Shown: one piece after another, positions 26,145-35,930 of the stretch
How the letters are laid out: each line of letters starts with the position of its first letter
How positions within the stretch are numbered: the stretch's first letter is position 1
Translations under genes and position numbers: made by a program
Notes under the pieces: generated by a model
Seen by the model: only the letters and a program-made list of their open reading frames with translations
Database searches by the model: none
What the model was told of the DNA's origin: nothing
DNA from: Candidatus Segetimicrobium genomatis
Lineage (GTDB): Bacteria > Sysuimicrobiota > Sysuimicrobiia > Sysuimicrobiales > Segetimicrobiaceae
Reading direction: 5' to 3'
Assembly: GCA_005882275.1 (NCBI GenBank)
Contig: VBAK01000137.1
Coordinates: 1-64,000 of the forward strand
DNA length: 64,000 nucleotides

Positions 26145-26199
26145 AGGCCGGGTCCGGCAGGGAGCTTGGGGGAACCGGAGCGTGCTGAGGCGCGTCCTT

Positions 26200-26208
26200 T
26201 GTTATAAT
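26200..26208 (+). promoter_or_regulatory. Extended -10 promoter of tRNA-Arg
   Basis: The bases read TGTTATAAT, a perfect -10 with TG extension, and end 12 bases ahead of the tRNA. No -35 match is seen. Confidence 0.6.
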
Positions 26209-26219
26209 AGGAACGGAGC

Positions 26220-26295
26220 GCGCCCGTAGCTCAGCGGATAGAGCGTCGGCCTCCGGAGCCGTAGGTCGGGGGTTCAAATCCCTCCGGGCGCGCCA
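26220..26295 (+). tRNA. tRNA-Arg, anticodon CCG
   Basis: Cloverleaf drawn by hand: acceptor GCGCCCG/CGGGCGC, D-arm GCTC/GAGC, anticodon loop CTCCGGA with anticodon CCG reading CGG, T-arm GGGGG/CCCTC with TTCAAAT, discriminator G and encoded CCA. The first pair of the anticodon stem is T-T, a mismatch. A CGG-reading arginine tRNA is expected in a GC-rich genome. A hairpin (CCGCC/GGCGG near 26330-26350) lies downstream without a T-run. Confidence 0.93.
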
Positions 26296-26484
26296 GATTT
26301 ACTGTCCCCTACCTGTCGCCAGCAGCCGGCCGCCATCAGTTTCGGCGGCCTCGGTGCCCGTCCCTCAGAGACGATCCCTCCAACCCCTGCAGGTCCCTCT
26401 TCATGGTCTATGAGCCGGTCCGAGTGGGCATGATGATTATCACAGGCTGCCACGCCGGAGCAGGGACGTGTTGGAGGGACGATC

Positions 26485-27738
26485 ATGCGAAAGACGCTGG
26501 CGCTAGTGGCCATCCTACCGTTTCTCCTGGTGTCCGTGCCGTCCCCGACCAGGGCCGCCACGGCGCAAGACGTTGGAGCCGCCGGGAGCGCCGCGACGCC
26601 CAGTGTCGGCGTCGTGCTCGCGGAACGCCCGGGCGGGAAGGTGTCCGGGACCGCGTTCGTGGTCGCCGACCGGATTGCGCTGACCGCGGATCACGTGGTC
26701 CGCGGGGCGCGACGGATCCAGATCAAATTCCCCAACCAGTCCCCCGTGGAGGCCAAGGTCCTCGGCGGCAACGAGAAGGATGACGTTGCGACGCTGTCGA
26801 TCCCATCGCTTCCGATCCGCCCGCTGCCTCTCGGGGACAGCCGCAGGGTCTTTGAGAGCCAACGCGTCGTGGTGATTGGATACCCTCGGGTCGGCGCGCT
26901 CGGCAACCCCACGCCGACAGCCACCTTGGGCGTCGTCACCGCGGTTCAGCCCGTCCTGCTGCACATGGATACCCCCGTCAATCCGGGGAACGCCGGGGCC
27001 CCCGCGCTCAATCGCGGCGGTGAGGTGATCGGCATTCTTCGTGTGGTCCCGGGAGGCGAACAGGAAAGCATCAACTTCGCGACAGACATCGACGCGGCGA
27101 AGCTCCTCGTGGGTCCGGCGGTCGCGGCGCTGCCGCCGGCACCCGCCGGTTCCCCGGGCAGCCCCCCGGGCCCGGACGCGTATAGGATTTTCCCGGGCGA
27201 GGGGATCGGGCCGATCAAGCTCGGCATGGATATGACCACCGCGATCAAACTCATTGGCAGCCCGAAGTCCACTCATCCGAATACGGCCGACTCCACCGTC
27301 GACTTCTACTGGTACGATCCGGCACGCGCTCAGGGCGGCTATCTGCTGACCGCCCGCTCGGGCATCATCACCGGCGTCGGAATATGGCTGGACTCACGGT
27401 ATGTGACGGTCGGCGCGCTGCACACACGCGGCGGCGGTGACGGGGGGCAGTCGGGCGCGTCACAGGGCAGGGTCGAAGCGGTGATGGGCCGTCCGACGAG
27501 GACGGAGACCCGCAGGGGACCGGAGGGAGAGCCACTCGCCCATGGGCTCGTCTACGAGAGCCGCGGGGTGACGTTCTGGATCGTCGATGACGCCCGAACG
27601 GTTGGGAATCCCCCCACGTCGTACCTCGAACTGACGATGAATACGCTTCACCCCGCCACGGTAAGCACCCTCACGCTGCTGCACCTGCACGACGAGGTGG
27701 TGGAAATCGTGGTCCACAAGGCGCACGGATCCGCGTAA
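26485..27738 (+). CDS. Secreted trypsin-like protein with a lost catalytic serine (probable pseudoprotease)
   Basis: A 417-residue protein with a signal peptide (residues 1-25). Residues 40-210 are a chymotrypsin/DegP-like double barrel: TADHVV holds the catalytic His70 and KDDVATL Asp100. The serine motif, normally GNSGGP, reads VNPGNAGAPAL, with Ala170 (codon GCC, 26992-26994) in place of serine. It is unlikely to be proteolytic by the normal mechanism. The C-terminal half (230-415) begins IFPGEGIGPIKLGMDM, a segment seen in substrate-interaction modules of unknown type, with no PDZ. The ATG at 26485 follows GGAGGGACGATC. The 189-base gap after the tRNA holds no gene. Confidence 0.82.
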   Translation: MRKTLALVAILPFLLVSVPSPTRAATAQDVGAAGSAATPSVGVVLAERPGGKVSGTAFVVADRIALTADHVVRGARRIQIKFPNQSPVEAKVLGGNEKDDVATLSIPSLPIRPLPLGDSRRVFESQRVVVIGYPRVGALGNPTPTATLGVVTAVQPVLLHMDTPVNPGNAGAPALNRGGEVIGILRVVPGGEQESINFATDIDAAKLLVGPAVAALPPAPAGSPGSPPGPDAYRIFPGEGIGPIKLGMDMTTAIKLIGSPKSTHPNTADSTVDFYWYDPARAQGGYLLTARSGIITGVGIWLDSRYVTVGALHTRGGGDGGQSGASQGRVEAVMGRPTRTETRRGPEGEPLAHGLVYESRGVTFWIVDDARTVGNPPTSYLELTMNTLHPATVSTLTLLHLHDEVVEIVVHKAHGSA

Positions 27739-27767
27739 GCTCCCCGCGGGTGAGGGCGGCGACGGGG

Positions 27768-28541
27768 CTAGCGCTTCACCCCCAGGATCACGATCTCGTC
27801 CCACGCAAAGCGCAGCGTGTCGCCCTCGAGTCTGATCCGAAACGCCGAGCGCGCGTCCGCGGACGCCCCGAGCAGGCTGGCGCGCAGGGCCGCCGCCTCC
27901 GCCGCCGCCACCCCGCTCCGCCGGACCCAGTCCGCGAACTCGAGCGGGACCTGGGTCATGACGGCGGCTTCGACGCGAAGGCCGCTCTGGTCTACGAGTG
28001 CCACGAGTTCGCTCGGCGGACGGTTGGTCACGTGCGATGGGTCGCGCCGGAGCTCCCACTCGTTCATCGCTCGGGCCAGCGCGGGGTTCTCCGGGGCACA
28101 CGTGTCGTTCAGGACGACCCGCCCTCCGATCTTCGCGACGCGGCCCATCTCCGCGAGCGCCCGGGGAAAATCCGGGAAATGGTGGGCCGCGTGGCGGCAG
28201 GCCACGATGTCGAAGGCGCGGTCCGGGAACGGCAGCGCTTCGGCGTCGCCCAGGCACAAGAGGAAGTTGGGCACCCCGCGGTCGGCGGCGAGGCGCCGGG
28301 CCTCGCGGACCATGTCCGGCGTCAGGTCGACCCCGACAACCTGACGGCACCGCGCCGCGAGGGCCAGGCCCGTAAATCCGGTCCCCGTCGCGACATCGAG
28401 CGCGCGCGCCTCCGGCAGGGGAGCGGACAACCGCAGCAGTTCCCCGAGGCTCGCGGACCCGCGGTGGACCGCGCTGGCCGTATACCACCGCGCCTGGCGC
28501 CCGAACTGGGCCCGGACCGTCCGCTTCGTCTCGTCGGTCAT
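27768..28541 (-). CDS. SAM-dependent methyltransferase (UbiE/class I-like)
   Basis: A 257-residue Rossmann methyltransferase. ALDVATGTGFTGLALA near residue 48 is motif I, VVGVDLTPDMVREA motif post-I, and FDIVACRHAAHHFPDFPRALAEMGRVAKIGGRVVLND motifs II-III. The form matches UbiE/MenG-type or broadly small-molecule methyltransferases. It converges with the pseudoprotease and faces a membrane-protein gene. The substrate is unknown. Confidence 0.85.
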   Translation of the reverse strand: MTDETKRTVRAQFGRQARWYTASAVHRGSASLGELLRLSAPLPEARALDVATGTGFTGLALAARCRQVVGVDLTPDMVREARRLAADRGVPNFLLCLGDAEALPFPDRAFDIVACRHAAHHFPDFPRALAEMGRVAKIGGRVVLNDTCAPENPALARAMNEWELRRDPSHVTNRPPSELVALVDQSGLRVEAAVMTQVPLEFADWVRRSGVAAAEAAALRASLLGASADARSAFRIRLEGDTLRFAWDEIVILGVKR

Positions 28542-28600
28542 CGTCGGTGTCTCTGAAGGAGTGCGGGGCGGGCGCGCGAACCCTGCCGTGTGATCCCACC

Positions 28601-29014
28601 GTGAGCCTCGCGCGCTGGCACGCCTCGCTCGTTCTCCCGGTCCTCACGCTCGCGGGGGACACACTCTGCATCGCCCTGGCGTTGTTCGGCGATCTGACCC
28701 GCCGCTACCACATGCCGTACCTCTTCTGGTGGATTCTGTGGCTGGCCCAGATCCCCCTGGGCCTTCAAGCGGCGGTGGGGGTGGGGCTCCTCGCGCGCGG
28801 CGCGCATCCCCGGACCGGTTATCATATCATGTACGGCGGACTGATCGTGCTCACGCTCGCGGCGCTGTACGGCCTCAGGCCCGGGGGCGGGCTCCGGCGG
28901 GCGTTCATCAAGGACGATGGGGGCTACCGCGAGTCCCGGTGGATGCTGCTGCTCTGCTTGTTCCTCGCCGGGCTGGTGGCCCGGGCCTACATGACCGGGG
29001 TGCTGGGACGATAG
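28601..29014 (+). CDS. Multi-pass membrane protein of unknown function
   Basis: A 137-residue protein with four hydrophobic helices (about residues 8-28, 38-62, 72-92 and 112-132) and the soluble loop RAFIKDDGGYRESR between helices 3 and 4. The size and spacing recall small membrane proteins related to the DUF/cytochrome-b561-like set, but I do not recognise it. The GTG at 28601 is preferred to the GTG at 28547 because the latter would leave 5 bases to the divergent methyltransferase start; neither has a clear ribosome site. Confidence 0.6.
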   Translation: MSLARWHASLVLPVLTLAGDTLCIALALFGDLTRRYHMPYLFWWILWLAQIPLGLQAAVGVGLLARGAHPRTGYHIMYGGLIVLTLAALYGLRPGGGLRRAFIKDDGGYRESRWMLLLCLFLAGLVARAYMTGVLGR

Positions 29015-29037
29015 GCAACAGGTGTTCGCCATCCGCA

Positions 29038-29066
29038 TTGACAAAGCCCAGGGGGTTTGTTAAAGT
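29038..29066 (+). promoter_or_regulatory. Promoter of the ilv-leu operon
   Basis: TTGACA (29038-29043), a 17-base spacer and TAAAGT (29061-29066), which agrees with the -10 consensus at four of six positions. It lies just before the T-box leader; transcription would begin near 29073. Confidence 0.6.
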
Positions 29067-29072
29067 TTCCCA

Positions 29073-29340
29073 AAGTCTACACGCACGCGATGAAGAGAGC
29101 AGGACGCGGCACTCCGGATCCGAGAGAGCTGGGCGGGGTGTGAGCCAGTATCCGGCGCTGCGAACTCTCCTCTCCGAGCCGCGGGAGCCAAGGGCGCGCA
29201 TCAAGTCCGCCGAGTAGCCCCCGCCGGAACCCACCGAGACCGGGGATGAGCGCCGCCCGGGACCACGCCGTCCGGGGCCGGAACTAGGGTGGTACCGCGG
29301 GGAGTCCCGTCTCTAGAGGACTCCGCGCGGTTTTTGTTTT
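29073..29340 (+). promoter_or_regulatory. T-box leader, probable leucine specifier (CUC)
   Basis: The conserved T-box sequence AGGGTGGTACCGCGG is at 29286-29300. It is preceded by a long Stem I whose base is GAGAG (29095-29099) paired to CTCTC (29170-29174). On the 3' side of Stem I, GAACTC places CTC (29165-29167) in the specifier loop, a leucine codon. In the T-box, TGGT would pair with an ACCA tRNA end, as tRNA-Leu has. Uncharged tRNA would favour the antiterminator and transcription of ilvB-leuB. The 380-base gap before ilvB is accounted for by promoter, leader and terminator. Confidence 0.85.
29295..29340 (+). terminator. T-box-controlled rho-independent terminator
   Basis: Stem CCGCGGGGAGTCC pairs with GGACTCCGCGCGG (one mismatch), followed by a T-rich run (29331-29340). 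Its 5' arm overlaps the antiterminator T-box sequence, so the two structures are mutually exclusive. Confidence 0.85.
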
Positions 29341-29394
29341 TGGCGAGAAGATTTTGCTGTCAGGCCCGATCTCGCGGGAAGAGGGGACGTGAGG

Positions 29395-31128
29395 ATGATG
29401 GCCCGACCGACGGTCTCCGGAGCAAAGCCGGTGCCGGCCGGCACGATCAAGCGGATGTCCGGGGCCCGCGCGCTCATCGAGTGCCTCAACCGGACCGGGG
29501 TCGAGGTGATCTTCGGGCATCCGGGAGGGGCGGCGCTCCCGCTGTACGATGCCCTCTACGACGCCCGCGAAATCCGCCACGTCCTGGTCCGGCACGAGCA
29601 GGTGGCGGCGCACGCCGCGGTCGGCTATCACCGGGTCACCGGGAAGATCGGGGTCTGCATGGCGACCTCGGGCCCGGGGGCGACGAACCTCCTGACCGGG
29701 ATCACCGACGCGATGATGGACTCGGCGGGCATCGTCGCGATCACCGGCCAGGTGAGCACCCTCTCCATCGGGACGGACGCGTTTCAGGAGGCCGACGTGA
29801 TGGGCCTTACCACGTCCATCACCAAGCACAACTGGCTCGTGCAGACGCCGCAGGATCTCCCGCGCATGGTGCTCCAGAGCTTCCTCATCGCCGGCATGGG
29901 CCGCCCGGGCCCGGTGCTGGTGGACATCCCCCGGGACATCGCCCAGACCGAGACGGAGTTCGAGTTTCCCGAGCAGGTGACGCTGCGCACCGGGAAGGTG
30001 CCGCCGGCCGTCCCCAGCCCCAACCAGATCGCGGCCGCCGCGGCCCTGTTGAGCGGGGCGTCCCGGCCCATCGTGTACGCGGGCGGGGGCGTCCTCAGCA
30101 GCAACGCGGCGGCGGAGCTGACCGCGTTCGCGCGGAAGACCCGCATCCCCGTCACCACGACGCTGATGGGCAAAGGCGGCTTCCCCGAGACGGACCCGCT
30201 CTCGCTGGGCATGCTGGGCATGCACGGCACCGCGTACGCCAACTACGCGATCAATGCCGCGGATGTGATCCTGGCCGTGGGCGTGCGCTTCGACGACCGA
30301 GTCACGGGCCGTCTCAAGGACTTCGCGCCGCACGCGCGGTTCATCCACATCGACATCGATCCGGCGGAGATCGGCAAGAACAAACCGGCCCACGTCCCGA
30401 TCGTGGGAGACGCCAAGGAGGCCCTGCGCGTGCTCGCCGCGCAGGTGACCGCGCCAGACGGCGAGGCCTGGCACCGGCAGATCGCGGAGTGGAAGGAGCG
30501 CTATCCGCTCCGGTACCGGCAGGAGGGGGAGGTGATCCTCCCCCAGTTCGCCATCGACGAGATCTACCGCCTCACCCAGGGGAAGGCGATTGTCGCAACC
30601 GATGTCGGCCAGCACCAGATGTGGGCCGCGCAGTTCTACCGTAGCACCGAGCCGCGCACGTGGGTGACCTCGGGCGGGCTGGGGGCGATGGGGTTCGGAT
30701 TCCCGGCGGCGATCGGCGCGCAGATCGGGCGCCCGGACGCGCTGGTCTGCGCGATCGTCGGCGACGGCGGCTTCCAAATGACGATGCAGGATCTTGCCAC
30801 CGCCGTGGAGTGGGGCCTGCCGATCAAGATCTACATCATCAACAACAAATCGCTGGGCATGGTCCGGCAGTGGCAGCAGCTGTTCTACCGGGAGCGGTAC
30901 TCGCACGTCTGGCTGCAGAACCCGGACTTCGCCAAGCTGGCGGAGGCGTTTGGGGCGGTCGGGATCACCGTCCGCCGCCCCGAAGAGGTTGCCCCGGCGA
31001 TCGAGCGGTCGCTCGCGGTCACCGACCGGCCGTGCCTCGTCGATTTCTTCTGCCGGCCGGAGGAGAACTGCTACCCGATGATTCCGTCCGGACAGTCCAT
31101 CAAGGAAATGATCGTCGAGGGAAAGTGA
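29395..31128 (+). CDS. ilvB: Acetolactate synthase large subunit
   Basis: A 577-residue ThDP enzyme that condenses pyruvate with pyruvate or 2-oxobutyrate, the first common step of branched-chain amino acid synthesis. It shows [15 protein letters not shown] near residue 35, [20 protein letters not shown] with the ThDP-activating glutamate near residue 70, [15 protein letters not shown], and the ThDP signature [29 protein letters not shown] near residue 460. ATG 29395 is picked; GTG 29389 and ATG 29398 are nearby alternatives. The stop overlaps the ilvN start by 3 bases (GTGA). It is the first gene under the leucine T-box. Confidence 0.96.
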   Translation: MMARPTVSGAKPVPAGTIKRMSGARALIECLNRTGVEVIFGHPGGAALPLYDALYDAREIRHVLVRHEQVAAHAAVGYHRVTGKIGVCMATSGPGATNLLTGITDAMMDSAGIVAITGQVSTLSIGTDAFQEADVMGLTTSITKHNWLVQTPQDLPRMVLQSFLIAGMGRPGPVLVDIPRDIAQTETEFEFPEQVTLRTGKVPPAVPSPNQIAAAAALLSGASRPIVYAGGGVLSSNAAAELTAFARKTRIPVTTTLMGKGGFPETDPLSLGMLGMHGTAYANYAINAADVILAVGVRFDDRVTGRLKDFAPHARFIHIDIDPAEIGKNKPAHVPIVGDAKEALRVLAAQVTAPDGEAWHRQIAEWKERYPLRYRQEGEVILPQFAIDEIYRLTQGKAIVATDVGQHQMWAAQFYRSTEPRTWVTSGGLGAMGFGFPAAIGAQIGRPDALVCAIVGDGGFQMTMQDLATAVEWGLPIKIYIINNKSLGMVRQWQQLFYRERYSHVWLQNPDFAKLAEAFGAVGITVRRPEEVAPAIERSLAVTDRPCLVDFFCRPEENCYPMIPSGQSIKEMIVEGK

Positions 31129-31667
31129 GTACCGCCGTTACGGACCTGCCGGCCGGCCCGCGGGGCGCCCCCCACCGGAGCACGAAGCATACCATCTCGG
31201 TGCTCGTGGAGAACAGCCCCGGGGTCTTGATGAAGGTGGCCGGGCTCTTCCGGCGCCGCGGCTACAACATCGACAGCCTGGCCGTGGGAGTGACCGAGCA
31301 GCCGACGGTCTCGCGGATGATCATTATCGTGGGGGGCGAGCCCGAGATCCTCGAGCAGATCATCAAGCAGCTCAACAAGCTCATCGAGGTGATCAAGGTC
31401 AACGACGTGACCGGGTTCAGCACCGTCGACCGGGAGCTCGCCCTGATCAAACTCAACGCCACCCCGTCGACGCGCATGGAGATCATGGAGATCTCCAACG
31501 TGTTCCGGGCCAACGTCGTGGACCTCACCGAGAAGACGATGACCCTGGAAGTGACGGGGCGCTCGGACAAGATCGACGCGATCCTCTCGCTCGTGCAGAA
31601 GTACGGGATTCGCGAGATGGTGCGGACGGGCCAGGTCACCCTGGTCCGGGGCACCCAGCCGACATAA
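31125..31667 (+). CDS. ilvN: Acetolactate synthase small (regulatory) subunit
   Basis: A 180-residue regulatory subunit. The N-terminal ACT domain ([34 protein letters not shown], about residue 20) binds valine for feedback inhibition, and the C-terminal domain starts near [16 protein letters not shown]. The GTG at 31125 overlaps the ilvB stop, and the leading 15 residues are an unstructured extension compared with the family (usual length about 160). Its coupling to ilvB ensures stoichiometric assembly. Confidence 0.95.
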   Translation: MSTAVTDLPAGPRGAPHRSTKHTISVLVENSPGVLMKVAGLFRRRGYNIDSLAVGVTEQPTVSRMIIIVGGEPEILEQIIKQLNKLIEVIKVNDVTGFSTVDRELALIKLNATPSTRMEIMEISNVFRANVVDLTEKTMTLEVTGRSDKIDAILSLVQKYGIREMVRTGQVTLVRGTQPT

Positions 31668-31678
31668 GGAGGGGGCCG

Positions 31679-32785
31679 ATGCCCGCGAAAGTCTACTACG
31701 AACAGGACGCCAACCTGAGCATCCTCCGCGGCAAGCGCGTGGCCGTCATCGGCTACGGCAGCCAGGGGCACGCCCAGGCTCAGAACCTTCGGGACAGCGG
31801 GGTCTCGGTGGTCGTCGGCCTGTACAAAGGCAGCCGCTCCTGGGAGCTGGCGGAGCGGGACGGGCTCGAGGTCGACACCGTCCCGCAGGCCGTCGGGGGG
31901 GCCGACGTCGTCCAGATCCTGATCCCCGACGAGATCCAGGGACGGGTCTACCGGGAGGACATTCAGCCTCAGATGGCCCGCGGGAAGGCCCTCGGGGTCT
32001 CCCACGGGTTCAGCATCCATTTCCACCAGGTCGTCCCCCCACCCGACGTGGACGTGTTCATGATCGCCCCGAAGAGCCCCGGCCATCTGCTGCGCCGGAT
32101 GTACGTCGAGGGCAAGGGCGTGCCGTCGCTCCTGGCGCTGCATCAGGATTTTACCGGCAAGGCCAAGGCCATCGCGCTGGCCTACGCCCACGGGATCGGC
32201 AGCCTGCGCGCCGGCGTCATCGAGACCACCTTCCGCGAGGAGACCGAAAGCGATCTGTTCGGGGAGCAGACCGTGCTCTGCGGCGGGATCTCCGAGCTGA
32301 TCAAGGCGGGGTTCGAGACGCTGGTCCAGGCCGGGTACGCCCCGGAGATCGCCTACTTCGAGTGCCTCCACGAGATGAAATTGATCGTGGACCTCATCTA
32401 CGAAGGCGGGCTGGGCCTGATGCGCTACTCGGTGAGCAACACGGCGAAGTTCGGGGATTTCACCCGCGGCACCCGCATCGTCACCGACGGGACCCGCGCC
32501 GAGATGCGGCGCATTCTCGGCGAGATCCAGAGCGGGGCGTTCGCCAAGGAGTGGATCCTGGAGAATCAGGCCGGCCGGCCGCTCTTCAACGCCCGATACC
32601 GGCAGGAGACGGACCATCCCATTGAGGAGATCGGACGCCAGCTGCGCGCCATGATGCCCTGGCTGCAGCGGGACGCCGGCGCCGCGGGCGGGCCGGGGGG
32701 CGGCGGCCCCAAGCCTTCCCCACGGCCGGCGGAGGCACGGAGCGGGGCGGAGGGACGGAAGTCCGAAGCCAAAGCCAAGCGGTGA
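31679..32785 (+). CDS. ilvC: Ketol-acid reductoisomerase, class I
   Basis: A 368-residue NADPH-dependent enzyme that converts acetolactate to dihydroxyisovalerate (and the isoleucine analogue). [18 protein letters not shown] is the Rossmann motif, the cofactor loop LYKGSRSW follows, and [19 protein letters not shown] and GDFTRGTRI carry the metal-binding acidic residues. Class I length is about 330-340; here an added 35-residue Gly/Pro/Lys-rich tail follows MPWLQRD. A good GGAGGGGG site precedes the ATG. Confidence 0.96.
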   Translation: MPAKVYYEQDANLSILRGKRVAVIGYGSQGHAQAQNLRDSGVSVVVGLYKGSRSWELAERDGLEVDTVPQAVGGADVVQILIPDEIQGRVYREDIQPQMARGKALGVSHGFSIHFHQVVPPPDVDVFMIAPKSPGHLLRRMYVEGKGVPSLLALHQDFTGKAKAIALAYAHGIGSLRAGVIETTFREETESDLFGEQTVLCGGISELIKAGFETLVQAGYAPEIAYFECLHEMKLIVDLIYEGGLGLMRYSVSNTAKFGDFTRGTRIVTDGTRAEMRRILGEIQSGAFAKEWILENQAGRPLFNARYRQETDHPIEEIGRQLRAMMPWLQRDAGAAGGPGGGGPKPSPRPAEARSGAEGRKSEAKAKR

Positions 32786-32812
32786 GCAGCGTCATCCAGG
32801 GAGGACACGACC

Positions 32813-34348
32813 ATGGACGAACGAATCCGGATCTTTGACACCACCCTCCGGGACGGCGAGCAGTCTCCTGGGTTCACCATGAACACCGAGGAGAAGCTCG
32901 AGGTCGCCCGGGCGCTGGCGGCGATGCGGGTGGACGTGATCGAAGCCGGATTCCCGATCAGCAGCCGGGGGGACCTGGAGGGCGTCCAGTTGATCGCCCG
33001 GGAGGTGCGGGGCGCTACGATCGCCGGCCTGGCCCGCGCCAACCGCGCCGATATCGATGCGGTGGTCGAGGGGATCCGTGAGGCGGAGCGGCCGCGCATC
33101 CACACCTTCATCGCCACGTCCCCGATCCACATGGAGCACAAGCTCCGGATGACACCCGACGAGGTGTACGAGGCCACGGTCGACGCCGTGCGCCACGCGC
33201 GGCGGTTCGCGGCCGACGTGGAGTTCTCCGCCGAGGACGCCAGCCGGTCGGACCCCGAGTTCCTCTGCCGGGTGTTCGATGGGGCGATTGCGGCGGGGGC
33301 GGGTACGATCAACGTCCCCGACACCGTCGGCTACGCCACCCCGGAGGAGTATGCGGCGCTGATCCGGTCGCTGATCGAGCGGATCCCCAACAGCGACAAG
33401 GTGGTCTGGAGCGTGCACTGCCACGACGATCTCGGGCTGGCCGTGGCCAATTCGCTCGCGGCCGTGCAGGCGGGGGCCCGCCAGGTTGAATGCACGGTGA
33501 ACGGGATCGGCGAACGGGCCGGCAACGCGTCCCTCGAGGAGATCGTGATGGCGCTGCACACGCGCCGCAACTACTACCGGCACGAGACGGCGATCGACAC
33601 GACGAAGATCTACCGCACGAGCCGCCTGATCAGCGCGATCACCGGGATCCCCGTCCAGCCCAACAAAGCCGTGGTGGGCGACAACGCCTTCGCCCACGAG
33701 GCCGGGATCCATCAGCACGGCGTGCTGGCGAATCGCGAGACCTACGAGATCATGACCCCGGAGACGATCGGCGTCCCCGGCAACAAACTGGTCCTCGGCA
33801 AGCACTCCGGCCGCCACGCCCTCAAGAACCTCCTGGAAACCAACGGGGTGCATCCGTCGGAAGCGGAGCTGCAGCGGATCTTCGAAGAGTTCAAGGCGCT
33901 GTGCGACAAGAAGAAGCAGGTGACGACCGAGGAGATCCTGGCCCTGGTGGAGGGAGAGCTGCGCACCGTTCCCCACACCTACGCACTCATGTCCTTCCAC
34001 ATCTCGACGAGCAGCACGCTCCCGCCGAAGGCGTCGATCACGCTGATGCGCGGACGCGAGCTGGTCACCCAGGAGGCCACCGGGGACGGCCCCGTGGACG
34101 CCTTGTACAACGCGATCAATAGAATCGTCGGCCTGACTCCGTCGCTTGCCGACTATGCCATCAAGGCGGTGACCGGCGGGACCGACGCGGTGGCGGAGGC
34201 CACGGTGAAGGTCCGGGACGGGGACGGGCTCTTCATCGGGCGCGGGACGAGCACGGACGTGATCGAAGCCAGCACGAAGGCGTACCTGGTGGCGGTCAAC
34301 AGGATCGTCCACGAGCGCCAGCACTGGATGACCGACGTGTACGGGTAA
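32813..34348 (+). CDS. leuA: 2-isopropylmalate synthase
   Basis: A 511-residue enzyme that condenses 2-oxoisovalerate and acetyl-CoA, the committed step of leucine synthesis. It begins [18 protein letters not shown], carries [17 protein letters not shown] and [16 protein letters not shown], and has the two-part linker followed by the C-terminal regulatory dimer domain ([12 protein letters not shown], then [16 protein letters not shown]) that binds leucine. It is preceded by GGGAGGACACGACC. leuCD are not in the window and must be elsewhere. Confidence 0.96.
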   Translation: MDERIRIFDTTLRDGEQSPGFTMNTEEKLEVARALAAMRVDVIEAGFPISSRGDLEGVQLIAREVRGATIAGLARANRADIDAVVEGIREAERPRIHTFIATSPIHMEHKLRMTPDEVYEATVDAVRHARRFAADVEFSAEDASRSDPEFLCRVFDGAIAAGAGTINVPDTVGYATPEEYAALIRSLIERIPNSDKVVWSVHCHDDLGLAVANSLAAVQAGARQVECTVNGIGERAGNASLEEIVMALHTRRNYYRHETAIDTTKIYRTSRLISAITGIPVQPNKAVVGDNAFAHEAGIHQHGVLANRETYEIMTPETIGVPGNKLVLGKHSGRHALKNLLETNGVHPSEAELQRIFEEFKALCDKKKQVTTEEILALVEGELRTVPHTYALMSFHISTSSTLPPKASITLMRGRELVTQEATGDGPVDALYNAINRIVGLTPSLADYAIKAVTGGTDAVAEATVKVRDGDGLFIGRGTSTDVIEASTKAYLVAVNRIVHERQHWMTDVYG

Positions 34349-34352
34349 ACGC

Positions 34353-35930
34353 GTGGCCGCCGGGCGCATCGCCCTGTACGACACGACTCTCCGGGACGGC
34401 ACCCAGGGGGCCGGGATCACCCTGTCCGCGCAGGACAAGCTCAGGATCGCCGAGCGCCTGGACGAGTTTGGCATCGATTATATAGAGGGCGGCTGGCCGG
34501 GGAGCAACCCCAAGGACCTGGAGTTCTTCGCGCAGGCGCGATCCCGCCCATGGCGGCACGCCAGGATCACCGCGTTCGGGAGCACCCGGCGGGCCGGGGT
34601 CGCGCCGGAGCAGGACGACAATCTGCGGATGATCCTCGCGGCCGGCACCCCCGCGGCGGCGGTGTTCGGGAAATCGTGGGACCTCCACGTGCGCGAGGCG
34701 CTGCGGACGTCCCTGGACGAGAACCTCAGGATGATCGAGGACTCGGTCCGGTACCTCAAGAGCCGGGGTCTGGAGGTCATCTACGACGCGGAGCATTACT
34801 TCGACGGGTGGAAGGCCAACCCGGAGTATGCGCTGGCCACCCTGGCCGCGGCCCGGCGGGGCGGAGCCGACGTGGTGGTCCTCTGCGATACGAACGGCGG
34901 CAGCCTGCCCTTCGACATCCGGGATGGGGTGAAGGCCGCGCAGGGCGCCGGCCCCTTGGGCATCCATACGCACAACGACAGCGACGTCGGGGTCGCCAAC
35001 GCGATCGTGGCGGTGCGTGCGGGGGCCGTCCACGTGCAGGGGACGATCAACGGGATCGGCGAACGCTGCGGCAACGCCAACCTGATCTCCCTCATCCCAA
35101 ACTTACAGCTGAAGCTGGGGTACGAGTGCGTGCCCGCCGCCTCGCTGCGCCGGCTGGGGGAACTCTCCCGGATCGTGAGCGAGCTGGCCAACATGGCGCC
35201 CAACGAGTACCAGGCGTTCGTGGGCAAGAACGCCTTCGCCCACAAGGGCGGGGTCCACGTCAGCGCCGTCATCGCGCACCCCCCGACGTATGAGCACATC
35301 CCGCCGGAAGCGGTCGGCAACGAGCGCCGCGTGGTGGTGAGCGACCTCTCGGGCCGGGGCAACGTGCTCTACAAGGCCGAGGAGATGGGCCTGGACCTCA
35401 GCAAGGACAGCCCGCAGGTCCGGGAGATCCTGGCGCGGCTCAAGGAGCTGGAGCATGCCGGTTTTCAGTTCGAAGGCGCGGAGGCGTCGTTCGAGCTCCT
35501 GGTGCGCCGCACCATGGGTCAGCACCGTCCCGCGTTCACGCTCAAGGGGCTGCGCGTGATGGTCGAGAAGGGGCCGCACGGCGCCGCCGCGGCGGAGGCG
35601 AGCATTCGCGTCGCCGTGGACGGTCAGGAGGAGCATACCGCCGCGGAGGGCAACGGTCCCGTGCACGCGCTCGACCGGGCGCTCAGGAAGGCGCTGGAGC
35701 GCTTCTACCCCGAGATCCGCCAGGTCCGCCTGGTCGACTACAAGGTGCGGGTGCTGGACGCCGATGCCGCGACCGCGGCCAAGGTCCGCGTGCTGATCCA
35801 GTCGACGGACGGCCGGCGGACGTGGGGGACGGTGGGCGTCTCGGAGAACGTGGTCGAGGCGTCCTGGCAGGCGCTCGTGGACAGCCTGGAGTACGTCCTC
35901 TTGGGCGAGCGGGCCGGCGTGGCTCCTTGA
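34353..35930 (+). CDS. cimA: (R)-citramalate synthase
   Basis: A 525-residue enzyme close to LeuA that joins pyruvate and acetyl-CoA to give citramalate, the entry to threonine-independent isoleucine synthesis. [23 protein letters not shown] and [16 protein letters not shown] at the N-terminus are typical of CimA and distinguish it from Leu[18 protein letters not shown] and [17 protein letters not shown] follow. The C-terminal regulatory domain is complete. Start is GTG 5 bases after leuA, and leuB begins with TTG overlapping its stop. Confidence 0.93.
   Translation: MAAGRIALYDTTLRDGTQGAGITLSAQDKLRIAERLDEFGIDYIEGGWPGSNPKDLEFFAQARSRPWRHARITAFGSTRRAGVAPEQDDNLRMILAAGTPAAAVFGKSWDLHVREALRTSLDENLRMIEDSVRYLKSRGLEVIYDAEHYFDGWKANPEYALATLAAARRGGADVVVLCDTNGGSLPFDIRDGVKAAQGAGPLGIHTHNDSDVGVANAIVAVRAGAVHVQGTINGIGERCGNANLISLIPNLQLKLGYECVPAASLRRLGELSRIVSELANMAPNEYQAFVGKNAFAHKGGVHVSAVIAHPPTYEHIPPEAVGNERRVVVSDLSGRGNVLYKAEEMGLDLSKDSPQVREILARLKELEHAGFQFEGAEASFELLVRRTMGQHRPAFTLKGLRVMVEKGPHGAAAAEASIRVAVDGQEEHTAAEGNGPVHALDRALRKALERFYPEIRQVRLVDYKVRVLDADAATAAKVRVLIQSTDGRRTWGTVGVSENVVEASWQALVDSLEYVLLGERAGVAP

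Noticed and set aside
32566-34474. Minus-strand frames opposite ilvC-leuA
   Set aside because: They are shadows: the plus-strand LeuA shows all motifs and normal length.
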